DNA of 53,500 nt from an uncultured Bacteroidota bacterium (GTDB taxonomy: Bacteria; Bacteroidota; Bacteroidia; Chitinophagales; Saprospiraceae). Under the pieces are notes generated by a model. That model had not been told where the DNA came from. It worked only from the letters and a program-made list of their open reading frames with translations, and searched no databases. Shown piece by piece: positions 30,069 through 39,703 of this stretch (positions are counted from its first letter, which is position 1; each line of letters opens with the position of its first letter). The stretch spans positions 1 through 53,500 of the forward strand of contig CACLQQ010000009.1 of NCBI GenBank assembly GCA_902609095.1, in the 5' to 3' direction. The translations under genes and the position numbers were made by a program.

Positions 30069-31544
30069 ATGAAGCACTCTTTTATAGTTATAATCACGCT
30101 ACTTATTACCTACACCTCAACAGCTCAAAATGTAGGTGATGCAGTCAGATATTCCTTTTTACCTCAGCTAAATACAGCCAGGTCTATAGGTGTAGGGGGA
30201 AGCATGAGCCCACTTGGTGCAGACATCTCGGTGGCTACAGTTAATCCTGCTGGAATTGCAGAGTTTAGAAAATCTGAATTTGTTATTGGTTTCGGAATTC
30301 CTCAGCAAAGTGCTGACGCTAACTTGAATGGGTTCATTCAATCAGAGAGCTCTACAGGATTTCAACTCAACAATCTTGGAATAGTGTTTGCCTACCGCCC
30401 AAATGCACCTAAACTCAGAACTATGAACATCTCTATTGGAGTTAATAAACTGGCTGACTTTAGTCAAAACATATTCTACTCTGGTTCTTCTGCAGGAACG
30501 CGTGTTGAACGATTTTTAGAAGTATCCAATCTTAGAACCTTAGATGAACTTGATAATTTCGAAGGAGGATTAGCATTTGACGTAGATCTTATCTCGGATG
30601 ATGAAGGAGATAATATTTATGAGAGTGATTTTTTCACATTCACAGAAACAGTTCGGAAGGAAGAATTTATTGAGCGGTCGGGCTCACTACAAGAGTTGTT
30701 CATAAACTTAGCAGCTAATTATGATAATAAGATCTCTTATGGCTTTACTCTAGGTATTCCAATACTAAACTATAAGGAACGTAAGGATTACTTAGAAGAA
30801 GACGACTTATTTATTGTTCCAAACTTTTTTAACTCCTTATACACCCAAAACTTAAGCACTACAGGAGGAGGTATAAATCTTAAAGGTGGAATTATTTATA
30901 AGGTTACATCTAAAGTGAGAGTTTCAGCAGCTATTCACTCTCCTACCTGGATGTTTTTGACGGATGAATTCAATACTTCTTTAGATTTCTTTACAGATGA
31001 TTCAGATGAAGGTTTAGTTTCTGAATCACCTATATCAGAGTTTGAATATCGACTTAGAACTCCTTGGAGAGCAATTGCTGGATTAGGCGTTATATATAGC
31101 TTAGGAGAAATAAAAGGTTTCGTTTCAGGAGAAGCTGAATATGTCGATTATACTGCAAACAGTTTTGATATCACAGTAAATTCCAACGACCCTGTAGATC
31201 AGTTTTTTGAGGAAGATCTGAATAATGAAATCAACAATCAATTGAATCAAGCATTAAACTTCAGATTTGGGACTGAAATGGCATTATCAAAATTCCGCAT
31301 AAGAGCAGGAGCCGCTATGTTACAGTCTCCTTACAGCACCAGTTCAGTTTTTGATGCAAATCTACAATTGAATGGAGGTATTGGCTGGAGAGCTAATAAA
31401 TTCTATGTAGATGTGTCTTATAACACAAGAAATCAAAGTGAAAATTACACACCATACAGATTATTAGATGCCAGCTATAATCAGTCGGTGAGTATAGATC
31501 AAAGCGTTAATCAATTTACTTTAACAGTGGGCTTCAAATTCTAA
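30069..31544 (+). CDS. OmpP1/FadL-family outer membrane protein
   Basis: About 491 residues from the ATG at 30069, with signal peptide (MKHSFIVIITLLITYTSTAQ). The N-terminal plug-like region QNVGDAVRYSFLPQLNTARS...GGSMSPLGADISVATVNPAGIAEF is the FadL/TodX signature (G-D-x-S...NPAG). It is followed by beta-strand repeats and a terminal Phe (LTVGFKF), typical of outer membrane barrels. Members take up hydrophobic compounds; the substrate is unknown. Intact. Confidence 0.9.
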   Translation: MKHSFIVIITLLITYTSTAQNVGDAVRYSFLPQLNTARSIGVGGSMSPLGADISVATVNPAGIAEFRKSEFVIGFGIPQQSADANLNGFIQSESSTGFQLNNLGIVFAYRPNAPKLRTMNISIGVNKLADFSQNIFYSGSSAGTRVERFLEVSNLRTLDELDNFEGGLAFDVDLISDDEGDNIYESDFFTFTETVRKEEFIERSGSLQELFINLAANYDNKISYGFTLGIPILNYKERKDYLEEDDLFIVPNFFNSLYTQNLSTTGGGINLKGGIIYKVTSKVRVSAAIHSPTWMFLTDEFNTSLDFFTDDSDEGLVSESPISEFEYRLRTPWRAIAGLGVIYSLGEIKGFVSGEAEYVDYTANSFDITVNSNDPVDQFFEEDLNNEINNQLNQALNFRFGTEMALSKFRIRAGAAMLQSPYSTSSVFDANLQLNGGIGWRANKFYVDVSYNTRNQSENYTPYRLLDASYNQSVSIDQSVNQFTLTVGFKF

Positions 31545-31552
31545 TAAAAAGA

Positions 31553-31578
31553 GGGGATGGAATCTAATTCCACCCCCC
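31553..31578. terminator. Possible hairpin between convergent genes
   Basis: GGGG-A-TGGAA pairs with TTCCA-C-CCCC (31553-31562 and 31568-31577) across a 5-nt loop with one mismatch. There is no good T run on either side, so termination is uncertain. Confidence 0.35.
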
Positions 31579-31618
31579 AATCATTTCGTTAACATACTTA
31601 TCTTACCAATAGGTTGAC

Positions 31619-34600
31619 TTAGTTCATAATGATCATCCGCTTAGTAGCGACTTGATTTCCTGCACTCAATTGATAGTAGAGCAATCCTTTGGTACTCAAC
31701 TTTGATTCCTCTATAACCATCTTGTTCTTTCCAGAATCAAAGGTTCCCTTTTCATTATATAATTGACGACCAGTTATATCAAATACCGACAATTCCACTT
31801 TAGACGATTCTGGCAGATAGAACCCGATAGTTGTTGTTCCACTAAATGGATTCGGTTCGTTCTGATATAGCTCAAAATCATCAATACTTTCCTGGTTGGT
31901 TATAACATTATAGTCCAGTGATAACTCTGAAGTTTCTAAGGATTCATTAACATAGATTTCGGAACGGAGTCCCCTGTCTTCATTTATTGTGATTGCTTCC
32001 GATGCCAACATATCTCTATGTGGAATGACGTGTAAGCTTATCTCCATCTGATTCATCCCAAGCGGATAGGGCTCAGAAATAAGAAGACTTTTATCAGTTA
32101 TTAGATAGTTCGATTGAGGTAGCATATTGCCATTAATCTTAACTGAATACACATCCACATCCTCTATATTTAAAGATAACTGCAATCCGAAAATCTGACC
32201 AAACTGTTCTGGACGGAATGTTAAGACAGCGTCTTGTCCATTTGATAATGGTAAGTCATCAGCAATAACTCTGACTATGTCATTACTTCTCGTTCCAGCT
32301 AACAAAGAGTTAGCAATGGCATTGCCATTCACATCACCGAGTTTGATCGCAGTAAAATGATTATCTCCATCGTTGCTTCTTAACTCCTCGATCCCAATAG
32401 ACTGTCTAAGTGGCCATGGGTTATCGATAGAGTTGAAAGATTGATTCTTATCAACAAACAACCAAGATTTATCAGATGCGAAGTGGTCCGAATTACCTAA
32501 TATGACTCTTCGTATATCAACTAAGTCCAAAGCAGATACTTTCTCATCACCAGTTACATCCGCAGCAATAACCTGGTATGGATTTTCAAATGACCGAAGG
32601 GATAAAATGTATTGCTGAATCAATACTAAGTCTAACGTACTGACACCGTTAGAAACATCATCACTTTTAGATGCAGTCACTTCATAATCAAGATATTTAA
32701 GATTACTATTAAACATATAGTCACCTGTGACATCCGTCATGGTAGCACTTTCATGAGCTTTGGATGGATCTACTACATATACCTCGGCAGATTCTAAGTC
32801 ATCACCCATCGAAGTGGTTATAGTACCTGAAATCAGAGCCATTCCCTCGTCTACATCAGGACAAACTTGGGCATTATCATCGATACGGAAATTAACAGTA
32901 CAAAAGTCCCGATTCCCCGAAGCATCCCAAACCCAAACTCTTAGGGCTTTAGTGACAGTGATTCCATTCAGGATACTATCACAGGTAAAGCTCATGCTTG
33001 ATACGTTGGGATCAGTTCCACTAAATGAATAAGTAACCTGGCCTCCACATTCATCTATTGGTTTACTATCTATATCAAAGTCGGCCGCCCATATGGCCAC
33101 TTCGCCGTTCGTATTCATTACTGCTGAAGAAATACCACCTATACATTGAGGTGTAGGAGCTTTTTCATCTAATATAGTAAACTCACAAAGCTGCTCACTA
33201 AAATTACCACAATCATCAGTAGCCCTCCAAAGTATATTATATGTTCCTGTAGGAACTAATGTATCTATACTTACTGTAGCGTTACCATCATCGGCAATTG
33301 TAGGATTTAGTAGTAAGTCAAAAATATCGTCACCGTCAATATCTATCCGGGCAATCCATGATAAATTATTTGAACAACCTTCATCAGACCCTTGCGCAGA
33401 TAAACGGAATCCTGACAATCCGCAATCTTGTCCAACTGAAAACGTCTCATCTTCGCAAGTAATCACCGGACGTTCCGTATCTCTGATCTTAATCACTTGT
33501 CTAAATACATAGATACCCTCATCACCTGTCTGATTAGCCCTATAAGTACACCAGTCTATTGTCGTAAATGTTCTAATAATCTTTTTACAAATACCATTGC
33601 TATTAGGCACCTCAAACTCTTGTAAATCAACATTTTGGGCTAAGAGATTACACTCATCACCTTCTACAACGAGATCTCCAAAGTCAGTCACAGAACAATC
33701 TACAATAGTATCTTCTGCTGGAAATATAAAATTCAATGAGTCTAAATCACCTAAACTAAAGTGCTTGATACAGATGGTATCCATTTGACCTCGGATGAAG
33801 TATGCAACATCTGCTTCGCCAACATTACAATTACTATTAATAGTATTGTTAATTATACTATAATCCAATTCTAAATCTGAAGTAGCGCAAGACTTAAGCA
33901 TGGCTCGAGGAGCATAAAGCGAGTCTAATATCACAGATTCAAAATCACGATTGCAATCTAGTGATATGGAATCCAGCCCACATTGAATTTCAATCTGACT
34001 TGATTTATCCTCTACTCGTACAGTTGACCAACCAATGCTGTAATTACCCTGTCTATCACTCACTCTGAGTTCAATCATATGTTCTGCGTGAGGAATACCA
34101 TCATCGTCAATAGCTGTGATATCATGCTGTGAAAATTTCACAAATTGGTGCCACGATGTATCCGTTAAACGCTTGATCTCATATATCAAAGAATCATCAC
34201 AGGCATCATAGCTGCCGACATCGATGTTATATGGAAAGATCTTAGCAGTACAGCTATCTGCAAATGGTGTGAATGTTACGATGATCTTGTCCTTAGTTAT
34301 GACAACTGGGTCAGCACCATCCTTAATCACCAAGTTTGACGTGTCTGTGGAGATGTTACCACACTGATCAGATAGACTATACACCACGTCATAGGATCCT
34401 GGATATAATCCATCCAATATATAGTTGTTAGATGCATCAGCAACAATTTTATTGAATGATGACAGCTCGACCACGGCGGACCATACTAATTCATCAGTAT
34501 CTGCACAATTGTCGCTAGTTCTTTCATCAATTGGATTTGGCACTTCTACCCTCGCACTACAAAACCATGGATCAGTAGATACCATTGGAATAGTATTTGG

Positions 34601-35758
34601 TGCCTCAAAAATAGGAGCATCATTGTCCATGACAGCGATAATCTGGGTTTCATCCCTAACTTCACCTGTACACCAGTTTAAGAGCTTCCATGTCCTAACA
34701 AATTTGTAGGAGTTCGGACAACCATCATCTGGAATTATCTTATCAGTATCACTATAAGTAGCAAAAACCTTACAGAACTGTTCTACACCAGTTTTTCTTG
34801 GACCAACAGGCCTAAATCTTGGCAATTTGAACTTCATGTAGTAACTACTATCCTTATCGAGTTGAACTGTTATCAGAGTTGAATCATATCGATTGACTGA
34901 ATCGATCTCAATACTAGGATAAGAGCAAAAAATAGCACTGTCTACGTCGGGATTTGTAAAATATGTTGTATCGGAGAAATAATTTCGGAGCGACTCAGGA
35001 TCAGTTTCAATTCCACATTCAACGATAACCTTAGATTTGGGGGAAAGGATATCAGAACTATCTATAGGATTGAATTTGAATTTCTGTTTGCATCCCAGGG
35101 TTTTAATCATGGTACCATGTGCTGTCATCAGTTGCGCCTTCCAAGTACGTGTTATGATGTATCCTCCACAAATGCTATCGTTACTGATTACATCTTCAGG
35201 TACAATCGTGCTTGGCGTACCACAATTATTTAAATATTGAGGATTGAGCTCAGCAGTTAACGTCGGATCACTCAGGAAGTCCTCTATATCTGCACAAGTA
35301 AATGTACATTCAGGTGTTACTACTGTAGCTGTATCGGGACACATACAGTCGCCAATTAATGCAGGCGGGAGCTTATTCTCAACGTCGAGACTACCCCAAC
35401 AAGATATGCCAGAGGATAGTCTCTTTACACTTACAGTAAAGCTGCCAGGTTCGGTAAATCGAATAATAGAACCAACATTTCCTTGAACATATGTGCCACT
35501 TGAATCATACTGAACTCCATCCAATGAGGAGCCATCTTTAGCTGTGATTGTGAGTTCATAATCTGTTAATGGTGGAGCAAGACCCGGTGAAAATGTAGTT
35601 GCGTCTATAACGACTCTGCATGAGTCATCCAAAGAGGCTTGCAAGCCTTGGAAGCAAGTCATTGACTGACCAGCAAGTGAGGAAGGCGAAAAAAACAAGG
35701 CTGCCAACCATATCAGTAAAACATTACTCCATAAAGGGTAAATTTTTCTCATAGGCAT
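31619..35758 (-). CDS. Giant secreted protein: Ig-like repeats, dockerin-like pair, T9SS type A tail
   Basis: 1379 residues. The signal peptide is residues 1-29 (...LAALFFSPSSLAGQ). Residues 30-960 hold Ig/HYR-like repeats with recurring DNCA/CGN signatures (IIAVMDNDAPIFEAP, VIKIRDTERPVITCED, ILWRATDDCGNFSEQ). Residues about 965-1020 form a carboxypeptidase-regulatory-like fold (ISGTITTSMGDDLESAEVYV). Then comes a dockerin-like pair (GVSTLDLVLIQQYILSL, about 1039; AADVTGDEKVSALDLVDIRRVILG, about 1069), a cohesin-like stretch, and the T9SS tail ELYQNEPNPFSGTTTIGFYL...KRMIIMN (about 1297-1379). A cell-surface or released adhesin-type protein; the ligand is unknown. Confidence 0.85.
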   Translation of the reverse strand: MPMRKIYPLWSNVLLIWLAALFFSPSSLAGQSMTCFQGLQASLDDSCRVVIDATTFSPGLAPPLTDYELTITAKDGSSLDGVQYDSSGTYVQGNVGSIIRFTEPGSFTVSVKRLSSGISCWGSLDVENKLPPALIGDCMCPDTATVVTPECTFTCADIEDFLSDPTLTAELNPQYLNNCGTPSTIVPEDVISNDSICGGYIITRTWKAQLMTAHGTMIKTLGCKQKFKFNPIDSSDILSPKSKVIVECGIETDPESLRNYFSDTTYFTNPDVDSAIFCSYPSIEIDSVNRYDSTLITVQLDKDSSYYMKFKLPRFRPVGPRKTGVEQFCKVFATYSDTDKIIPDDGCPNSYKFVRTWKLLNWCTGEVRDETQIIAVMDNDAPIFEAPNTIPMVSTDPWFCSARVEVPNPIDERTSDNCADTDELVWSAVVELSSFNKIVADASNNYILDGLYPGSYDVVYSLSDQCGNISTDTSNLVIKDGADPVVITKDKIIVTFTPFADSCTAKIFPYNIDVGSYDACDDSLIYEIKRLTDTSWHQFVKFSQHDITAIDDDGIPHAEHMIELRVSDRQGNYSIGWSTVRVEDKSSQIEIQCGLDSISLDCNRDFESVILDSLYAPRAMLKSCATSDLELDYSIINNTINSNCNVGEADVAYFIRGQMDTICIKHFSLGDLDSLNFIFPAEDTIVDCSVTDFGDLVVEGDECNLLAQNVDLQEFEVPNSNGICKKIIRTFTTIDWCTYRANQTGDEGIYVFRQVIKIRDTERPVITCEDETFSVGQDCGLSGFRLSAQGSDEGCSNNLSWIARIDIDGDDIFDLLLNPTIADDGNATVSIDTLVPTGTYNILWRATDDCGNFSEQLCEFTILDEKAPTPQCIGGISSAVMNTNGEVAIWAADFDIDSKPIDECGGQVTYSFSGTDPNVSSMSFTCDSILNGITVTKALRVWVWDASGNRDFCTVNFRIDDNAQVCPDVDEGMALISGTITTSMGDDLESAEVYVVDPSKAHESATMTDVTGDYMFNSNLKYLDYEVTASKSDDVSNGVSTLDLVLIQQYILSLRSFENPYQVIAADVTGDEKVSALDLVDIRRVILGNSDHFASDKSWLFVDKNQSFNSIDNPWPLRQSIGIEELRSNDGDNHFTAIKLGDVNGNAIANSLLAGTRSNDIVRVIADDLPLSNGQDAVLTFRPEQFGQIFGLQLSLNIEDVDVYSVKINGNMLPQSNYLITDKSLLISEPYPLGMNQMEISLHVIPHRDMLASEAITINEDRGLRSEIYVNESLETSELSLDYNVITNQESIDDFELYQNEPNPFSGTTTIGFYLPESSKVELSVFDITGRQLYNEKGTFDSGKNKMVIEESKLSTKGLLYYQLSAGNQVATKRMIIMN

Positions 35759-36046
35759 GAGTGAATTTTGGTTAAAAAATGGTGAACGTTCTTTAACTCA
35801 GATGACCATTGTCACCAACCTATTAAGTATATCGGGATTAAGAAAATAAATTACGAGGGGACGTAAATAATTTTTGAATTATGGTCATAGCCGTATCAAT
35901 AAGGCTATACATTCTAATAACTAATAAATGTCAGGATTGAGTAATGGGGGTGTGAGATTATCATCAAAAGTATGATGTTCATAGGTTCCTAGTACCTGAA
36001 AGACAGGGTAATTATCAAAAAAAAATCCTTCTAATAATTGTTATTC

Positions 36047-36514
36047 CTAATATGATGCATACTCAACGGGCTTGGATAAAGTTTGAACCCAATAGTCATA
36101 GTGCTTTGACATACCAAAATCTGTAACTTCAGGATCCATTAGCATCTTACAGTGACTTGGGCTCTCTAACCACGCCTCCAAAACGTCATAAAAGTCATGT
36201 AAACCTTTTCCCAAATTTTCACCAATTCTGAACCATCTATATCCAATAGAGTATAACCTGTCCTCTAGAGTCCTACCATCTTCCGTCTCATGCGAAAATC
36301 GGTTATTTCGATATAAGTACCTCGTATATTCTCTAGAAACTCGATGCAATGTTCGATCCCAATTGACAGGTTGTGCAGGCATCACGTGGGTATTGCCCCA
36401 TTTACAACCACTGAAACTAATAGTGTTAATTTTATTTAGAACTTTATTAATTGATTGTTGAGTAGGTTTTGCTAAAACTACTTTTGAACAGATTAGCAAA
36501 CAACCCAAAATCAA
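36047..36514 (-). CDS. CAP-domain (SCP/PR1-like) secreted protein, start uncertain
   Basis: About 155 residues: a hydrophobic leader (LILGCLLICSKVVLA) and a CAP domain (VNWDRTLHRVSREYTRYLY, RFSHETEDGRTLEDRL, RIGENLG, VLEAWLESPSHCKMLMDPEVTDFGM). The only starts in the open frame are TTG codons. The frame stays open upstream through KVLLRHHIK to a TAG, and one base deleted would join it to MIRK in the end of the LMW-PTP gene. The original start may therefore lie in the upstream gene and be frameshifted. The domain itself is uninterrupted. Confidence 0.7.
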   Translation of the reverse strand: MILGCLLICSKVVLAKPTQQSINKVLNKINTISFSGCKWGNTHVMPAQPVNWDRTLHRVSREYTRYLYRNNRFSHETEDGRTLEDRLYSIGYRWFRIGENLGKGLHDFYDVLEAWLESPSHCKMLMDPEVTDFGMSKHYDYWVQTLSKPVEYASY

Positions 36515-36528
36515 CTTAATGTGATGCC

Positions 36529-36979
36529 TTAAGAGAACTTTCTAATCATCTGATCTGTGGCCTGATCTAAGAGATTATAGACCTCTTCAAAACCATTGTT
36601 ATTATAAGTACCAGGAATAGCCCTACTCTCATCGGGATAAACGCTATTTAGTATCAGCTTTATTTTAGGCTTATAGATATTTTTTTGTATCTAAGATTAT
36701 GACGGCCGGATAATTGGCAGAATCCATTACAAAGAGAAATTCATAGTATTTCAAATCAGACTGCAGTATCTGCCTAGCTCTTTGATTTGAAATATCTATA
36801 CCATTAGTTCTAGCAATGTCTATTGACCTTTGATCTGGAGAACGTCCAACATACCACGAGCTTGTACCGGCAGAATCAATTTCCCAATTAAGACCTAAAC
36901 GATCTACTTTAGCTTGAAGAATACCATGAACTAATGAATTCCTTCAGATATTTCAAAGACAGACCATTAGTATCTTCAT
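36529..36979 (-). pseudogene. Broken low-molecular-weight protein tyrosine phosphatase
   Basis: Begins MKILMVCL (ATG 36977-36979) with the catalytic loop. The expected CLGNICRSP reads CL-TGA-NI-TGA-RNSL, so two stops strike the C(X)5R phosphate loop. Then VHGILQAKVDRLGLNWEIDSAGTSSW, RSIDIARTNGIDISNQRARQI and FVMDSANYPAVIIL follow in frame, then TAA and TAA. A frameshift leads to SVYPDESRAIPGTYNNNGFEEVYNLL...IRKFS and the natural TAA at 36529-36531. Corrected length about 150 residues, normal for the family. Last but one in the ahcY-metK operon. Confidence 0.87.
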
Positions 36980-36989
36980 AAAACATAGA

Positions 36990-38282
36990 TTAATCTAAAT
37001 CGAAAGCACTTTTAACCTTATCAAGGTAATCAAGCTTCTCCCATGGAAATAACTCAACTTCAACTTCAATTTTTTGACCAGAGTTCTCAAACACCTTTGT
37101 TACTTTCTGAGGCTCTCTACCCATATGACCATAAGCTGCAGTCTCAGAATATATAGGTGTTCTCAAATTAAAGCGTTGCTCAATGGCATAAGGACGCATA
37201 TCAAAGATTTCTTTGACCTTATCTGCTATTAGTCCGTCTTTAATTTTTTTACCATTATCTCCTTGGATTTTACAAGTTCCGTAAGTATCAACGAAAATTC
37301 CACACGGCTCAGCAACTCCAATCGCATAAGAAACTTGAACCAAAACTTCATCACAAACATCTGCAGCTACCAAATTTTTGGCTATATGCCGAGTGGCATA
37401 GGCTGCAGATCTATCAACTTTAGATGGATCCTTCCCACTGAATGCTCCTCCTCCATGGGCTCCTTTACCGCCATAAGTATCAACTATGATTTTACGGCCT
37501 GTTAATCCAGTATCTCCATGAGGACCACCAATTACAAATTTGCCTGTTGGATTTATATGATAAGTAATATTAGCCTTAAACAGTCTTTTGAGCTTCGGAG
37601 ACAATTTTTTCTTTACTCGTGGTATGACATAACTAACGATATCCTTCTTAATCTTTTCTAACATTTCAGCGTCCTCCGCAAAGTAATCATGCTGTGTAGA
37701 AACAACTATGGTATCGATTCTTAGAGGCTTATTACTATCTGAATACTCGATAGTAACTTGAGATTTTGCATCAGGCCTCAAATATTTAATTCTCTTATTT
37801 TCCCTCCTTACTTCTGCTAACTCTTCCAAAATCAAATGAGACAAGTACAGAGGCAGTGGCATATAGTTCTCGCATTCTCTTGTGGCATATCCGAACATCA
37901 TCCCTTGGTCTCCAGCGCCTTGAGCATTAGCTTTAGACTCAAAATCATCAGCAGCTTTTCGTTCAATACCTTGATTGATATCCGAAGATTGCTCATGTAT
38001 TACGCTGAAGACTCCACAAGAGTTAGCCTCAAACATATACTCAGCTTTAGTATAGCCAATCTTACGTATTACGTCTCTTGCAATAGACTTAACATCCAAA
38101 TAAGTATTGGTATTAACCTCACCTGCAAGTACAACTTGGCCAGTAGTTACAAGTGTTTCACAGGCGACTTTAGAATTAGGGTCAAAAGCAAGAAAGTGGT
38201 CTATTAAGGCGTCACTTATCTGATCAGCGACTTTATCAGGATGTCCTTCAGATACGGACTCAGAAGTGAATAAATATGGCAT
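36990..38282 (-). CDS. metK: S-adenosylmethionine synthetase
   Basis: 430 residues; makes SAM from methionine and ATP. Clear motifs: N-terminal [24 protein letters not shown], the ATP-binding [12 protein letters not shown], the P-loop-like [18 protein letters not shown], and [11 protein letters not shown]. Only 24 bases separate it from ahcY upstream. The pair makes SAM and recycles S-adenosylhomocysteine, the activated methyl cycle. Intact. Confidence 0.97.
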   Translation of the reverse strand: MPYLFTSESVSEGHPDKVADQISDALIDHFLAFDPNSKVACETLVTTGQVVLAGEVNTNTYLDVKSIARDVIRKIGYTKAEYMFEANSCGVFSVIHEQSSDINQGIERKAADDFESKANAQGAGDQGMMFGYATRECENYMPLPLYLSHLILEELAEVRRENKRIKYLRPDAKSQVTIEYSDSNKPLRIDTIVVSTQHDYFAEDAEMLEKIKKDIVSYVIPRVKKKLSPKLKRLFKANITYHINPTGKFVIGGPHGDTGLTGRKIIVDTYGGKGAHGGGAFSGKDPSKVDRSAAYATRHIAKNLVAADVCDEVLVQVSYAIGVAEPCGIFVDTYGTCKIQGDNGKKIKDGLIADKVKEIFDMRPYAIEQRFNLRTPIYSETAAYGHMGREPQKVTKVFENSGQKIEVEVELFPWEKLDYLDKVKSAFDLD

Positions 38283-38306
38283 AGAAAGTTAATATACAGT
38301 TGGTAA

Positions 38307-39596
38307 TTAATATCTATAATATTCTGGCTTATAAGGACCTTCCTTGGGAACATTTATATAATCAGCTTGATCTTTAGATAGCTCTTCTAATTCTGCCCCA
38401 ATTTTCTCTAAATGTAGATGTGCTACCTTCTCGTCTAAATGTTTTGGTAAGGTATATACCTTATTTTCATACTTATCAAAATTTTGCCAAAGCTCGAGTT
38501 GCGCAAGAGTTTGATTAGTAAATGAATTAGACATTACAAATGATGGGTGTCCTGTTGCACAACCCAAATTCACCAAACGACCTTCTGCTAATACGATTAT
38601 ATCTTTTCCATCAACCACGTATTTATCTACTTGCGGTTTAATCTCAATCTTAGAATTACTATGAGTATCATTTAGCCAAGTCATATTAATCTCATTGTCA
38701 AAATGACCAATATTACAAACGATTGTTTTATCTCTCATCATCTTGAAGTGGTTCTTATTTATCACATCTTTATTACCTGTGGCTGTTACTATGATGTTTG
38801 CTTCAGGTAATGCATTCGCCATTTTCTTAACTGCAAATCCATCCATAGCCGCCTGTAAAGCGCATATTGGGTCAATCTCCGTAACTATTACTCTACATCC
38901 AGCTCCTCTGAGTGAGGCTGCTGATCCTTTACCTACATCACCATATCCAGCAACTACGGCAACCTTACCAGCCATCATAATATCTGTAGCTCGACGTATA
39001 GCATCGACACATGATTCTTTACAACCGTACTTATTATCAAATTTTGATTTGGTAACAGAATCATTCACATTAATCGCAGGAAGCGTTAATGTCCCATTGA
39101 TTTCTCGCTCATATAATCTGTGAACTCCAGTCGTTGTCTCTTCACTGAGTCCTTTTATGCCGTCAACAAGTTCTGGATGCTTATCCAATACGATGTTGGT
39201 GAGGTCACCCCCATCATCTAAGATCATATTCAATGGCTTGTTCCCTTCGAATGCAAATAAAGTCTGCTCTATTGCCCACCAAAATTCTTCTTCAGACATT
39301 CCTTTCCAAGCATAAACAGGTATACCCGCTTTTGCAATGGCTGCCGCTGCATGATCCTGAGTTGAAAATATATTACATGAGGACCAAGTTACTTCTGCTC
39401 CTATAGCAACCAAAGTTTCTATTAATACGGCAGTCTGGATAGTCATATGAAGACAACCTGCTATTCTAGCACCCTTTAAGGGTTTTGAGTCACCATACTC
39501 ATCTCTCAGAGCCATTAATCCTGGCATTTCTGCTTCTGCCAACTCTATTTCATTCCGGCCCCATTCAGCCAAATTGATGTCTTTTACTTTATACAT
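38307..39596 (-). CDS. ahcY: Adenosylhomocysteinase
   Basis: About 430 residues from ATG 39594-39596 ([21 protein letters not shown]); the ORF opens 18 codons earlier but that extension is not conserved in character. It hydrolyses S-adenosylhomocysteine to adenosine and homocysteine using bound NAD. Visible: [40 protein letters not shown], the NAD site [19 protein letters not shown] and the C-terminal [21 protein letters not shown]. First gene of the ahcY-metK operon. Intact. Confidence 0.97.
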   Translation of the reverse strand: MYKVKDINLAEWGRNEIELAEAEMPGLMALRDEYGDSKPLKGARIAGCLHMTIQTAVLIETLVAIGAEVTWSSCNIFSTQDHAAAAIAKAGIPVYAWKGMSEEEFWWAIEQTLFAFEGNKPLNMILDDGGDLTNIVLDKHPELVDGIKGLSEETTTGVHRLYEREINGTLTLPAINVNDSVTKSKFDNKYGCKESCVDAIRRATDIMMAGKVAVVAGYGDVGKGSAASLRGAGCRVIVTEIDPICALQAAMDGFAVKKMANALPEANIIVTATGNKDVINKNHFKMMRDKTIVCNIGHFDNEINMTWLNDTHSNSKIEIKPQVDKYVVDGKDIIVLAEGRLVNLGCATGHPSFVMSNSFTNQTLAQLELWQNFDKYENKVYTLPKHLDEKVAHLHLEKIGAELEELSKDQADYINVPKEGPYKPEYYRY

Positions 39597-39650
39597 AAAG
39601 GTAATTTCTAATAATTGTGCAAATATCCAGTTTACATAGGTTAATAACAC

Positions 39651-39687
39651 AAAAAAGAGGTGTTAATTAACCTAACACCTCTTTTTT
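39651..39687. terminator. Strong hairpin terminator between the giant protein gene and ahcY
   Basis: Perfect 15-bp arms (39651-39665 and 39673-39687; AAAAAAGAGGTGTTA and TAACACCTCTTTTTT) with a 7-nt loop. On the minus strand the T run ends the upstream giant gene (39704-44431) 17 bases after its stop. The symmetric A and T runs would also work on the plus strand. Confidence 0.9.
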
Positions 39688-39703
39688 ATATTTTGATACT
39701 ATC

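Noticed and set aside
35900..36016. Short minus-strand frame (DNYPVFQVLGTYEHHTFDDN...) after the CAP gene
   Set aside because: About 32 codons without start or recognised family. It could be a relic but is too short to support.
39597..39703. SAM or SAH riboswitch upstream of ahcY-metK
   Set aside because: The 107-base gap is filled mainly by the 15-bp terminator hairpin. I see no conserved riboswitch core.
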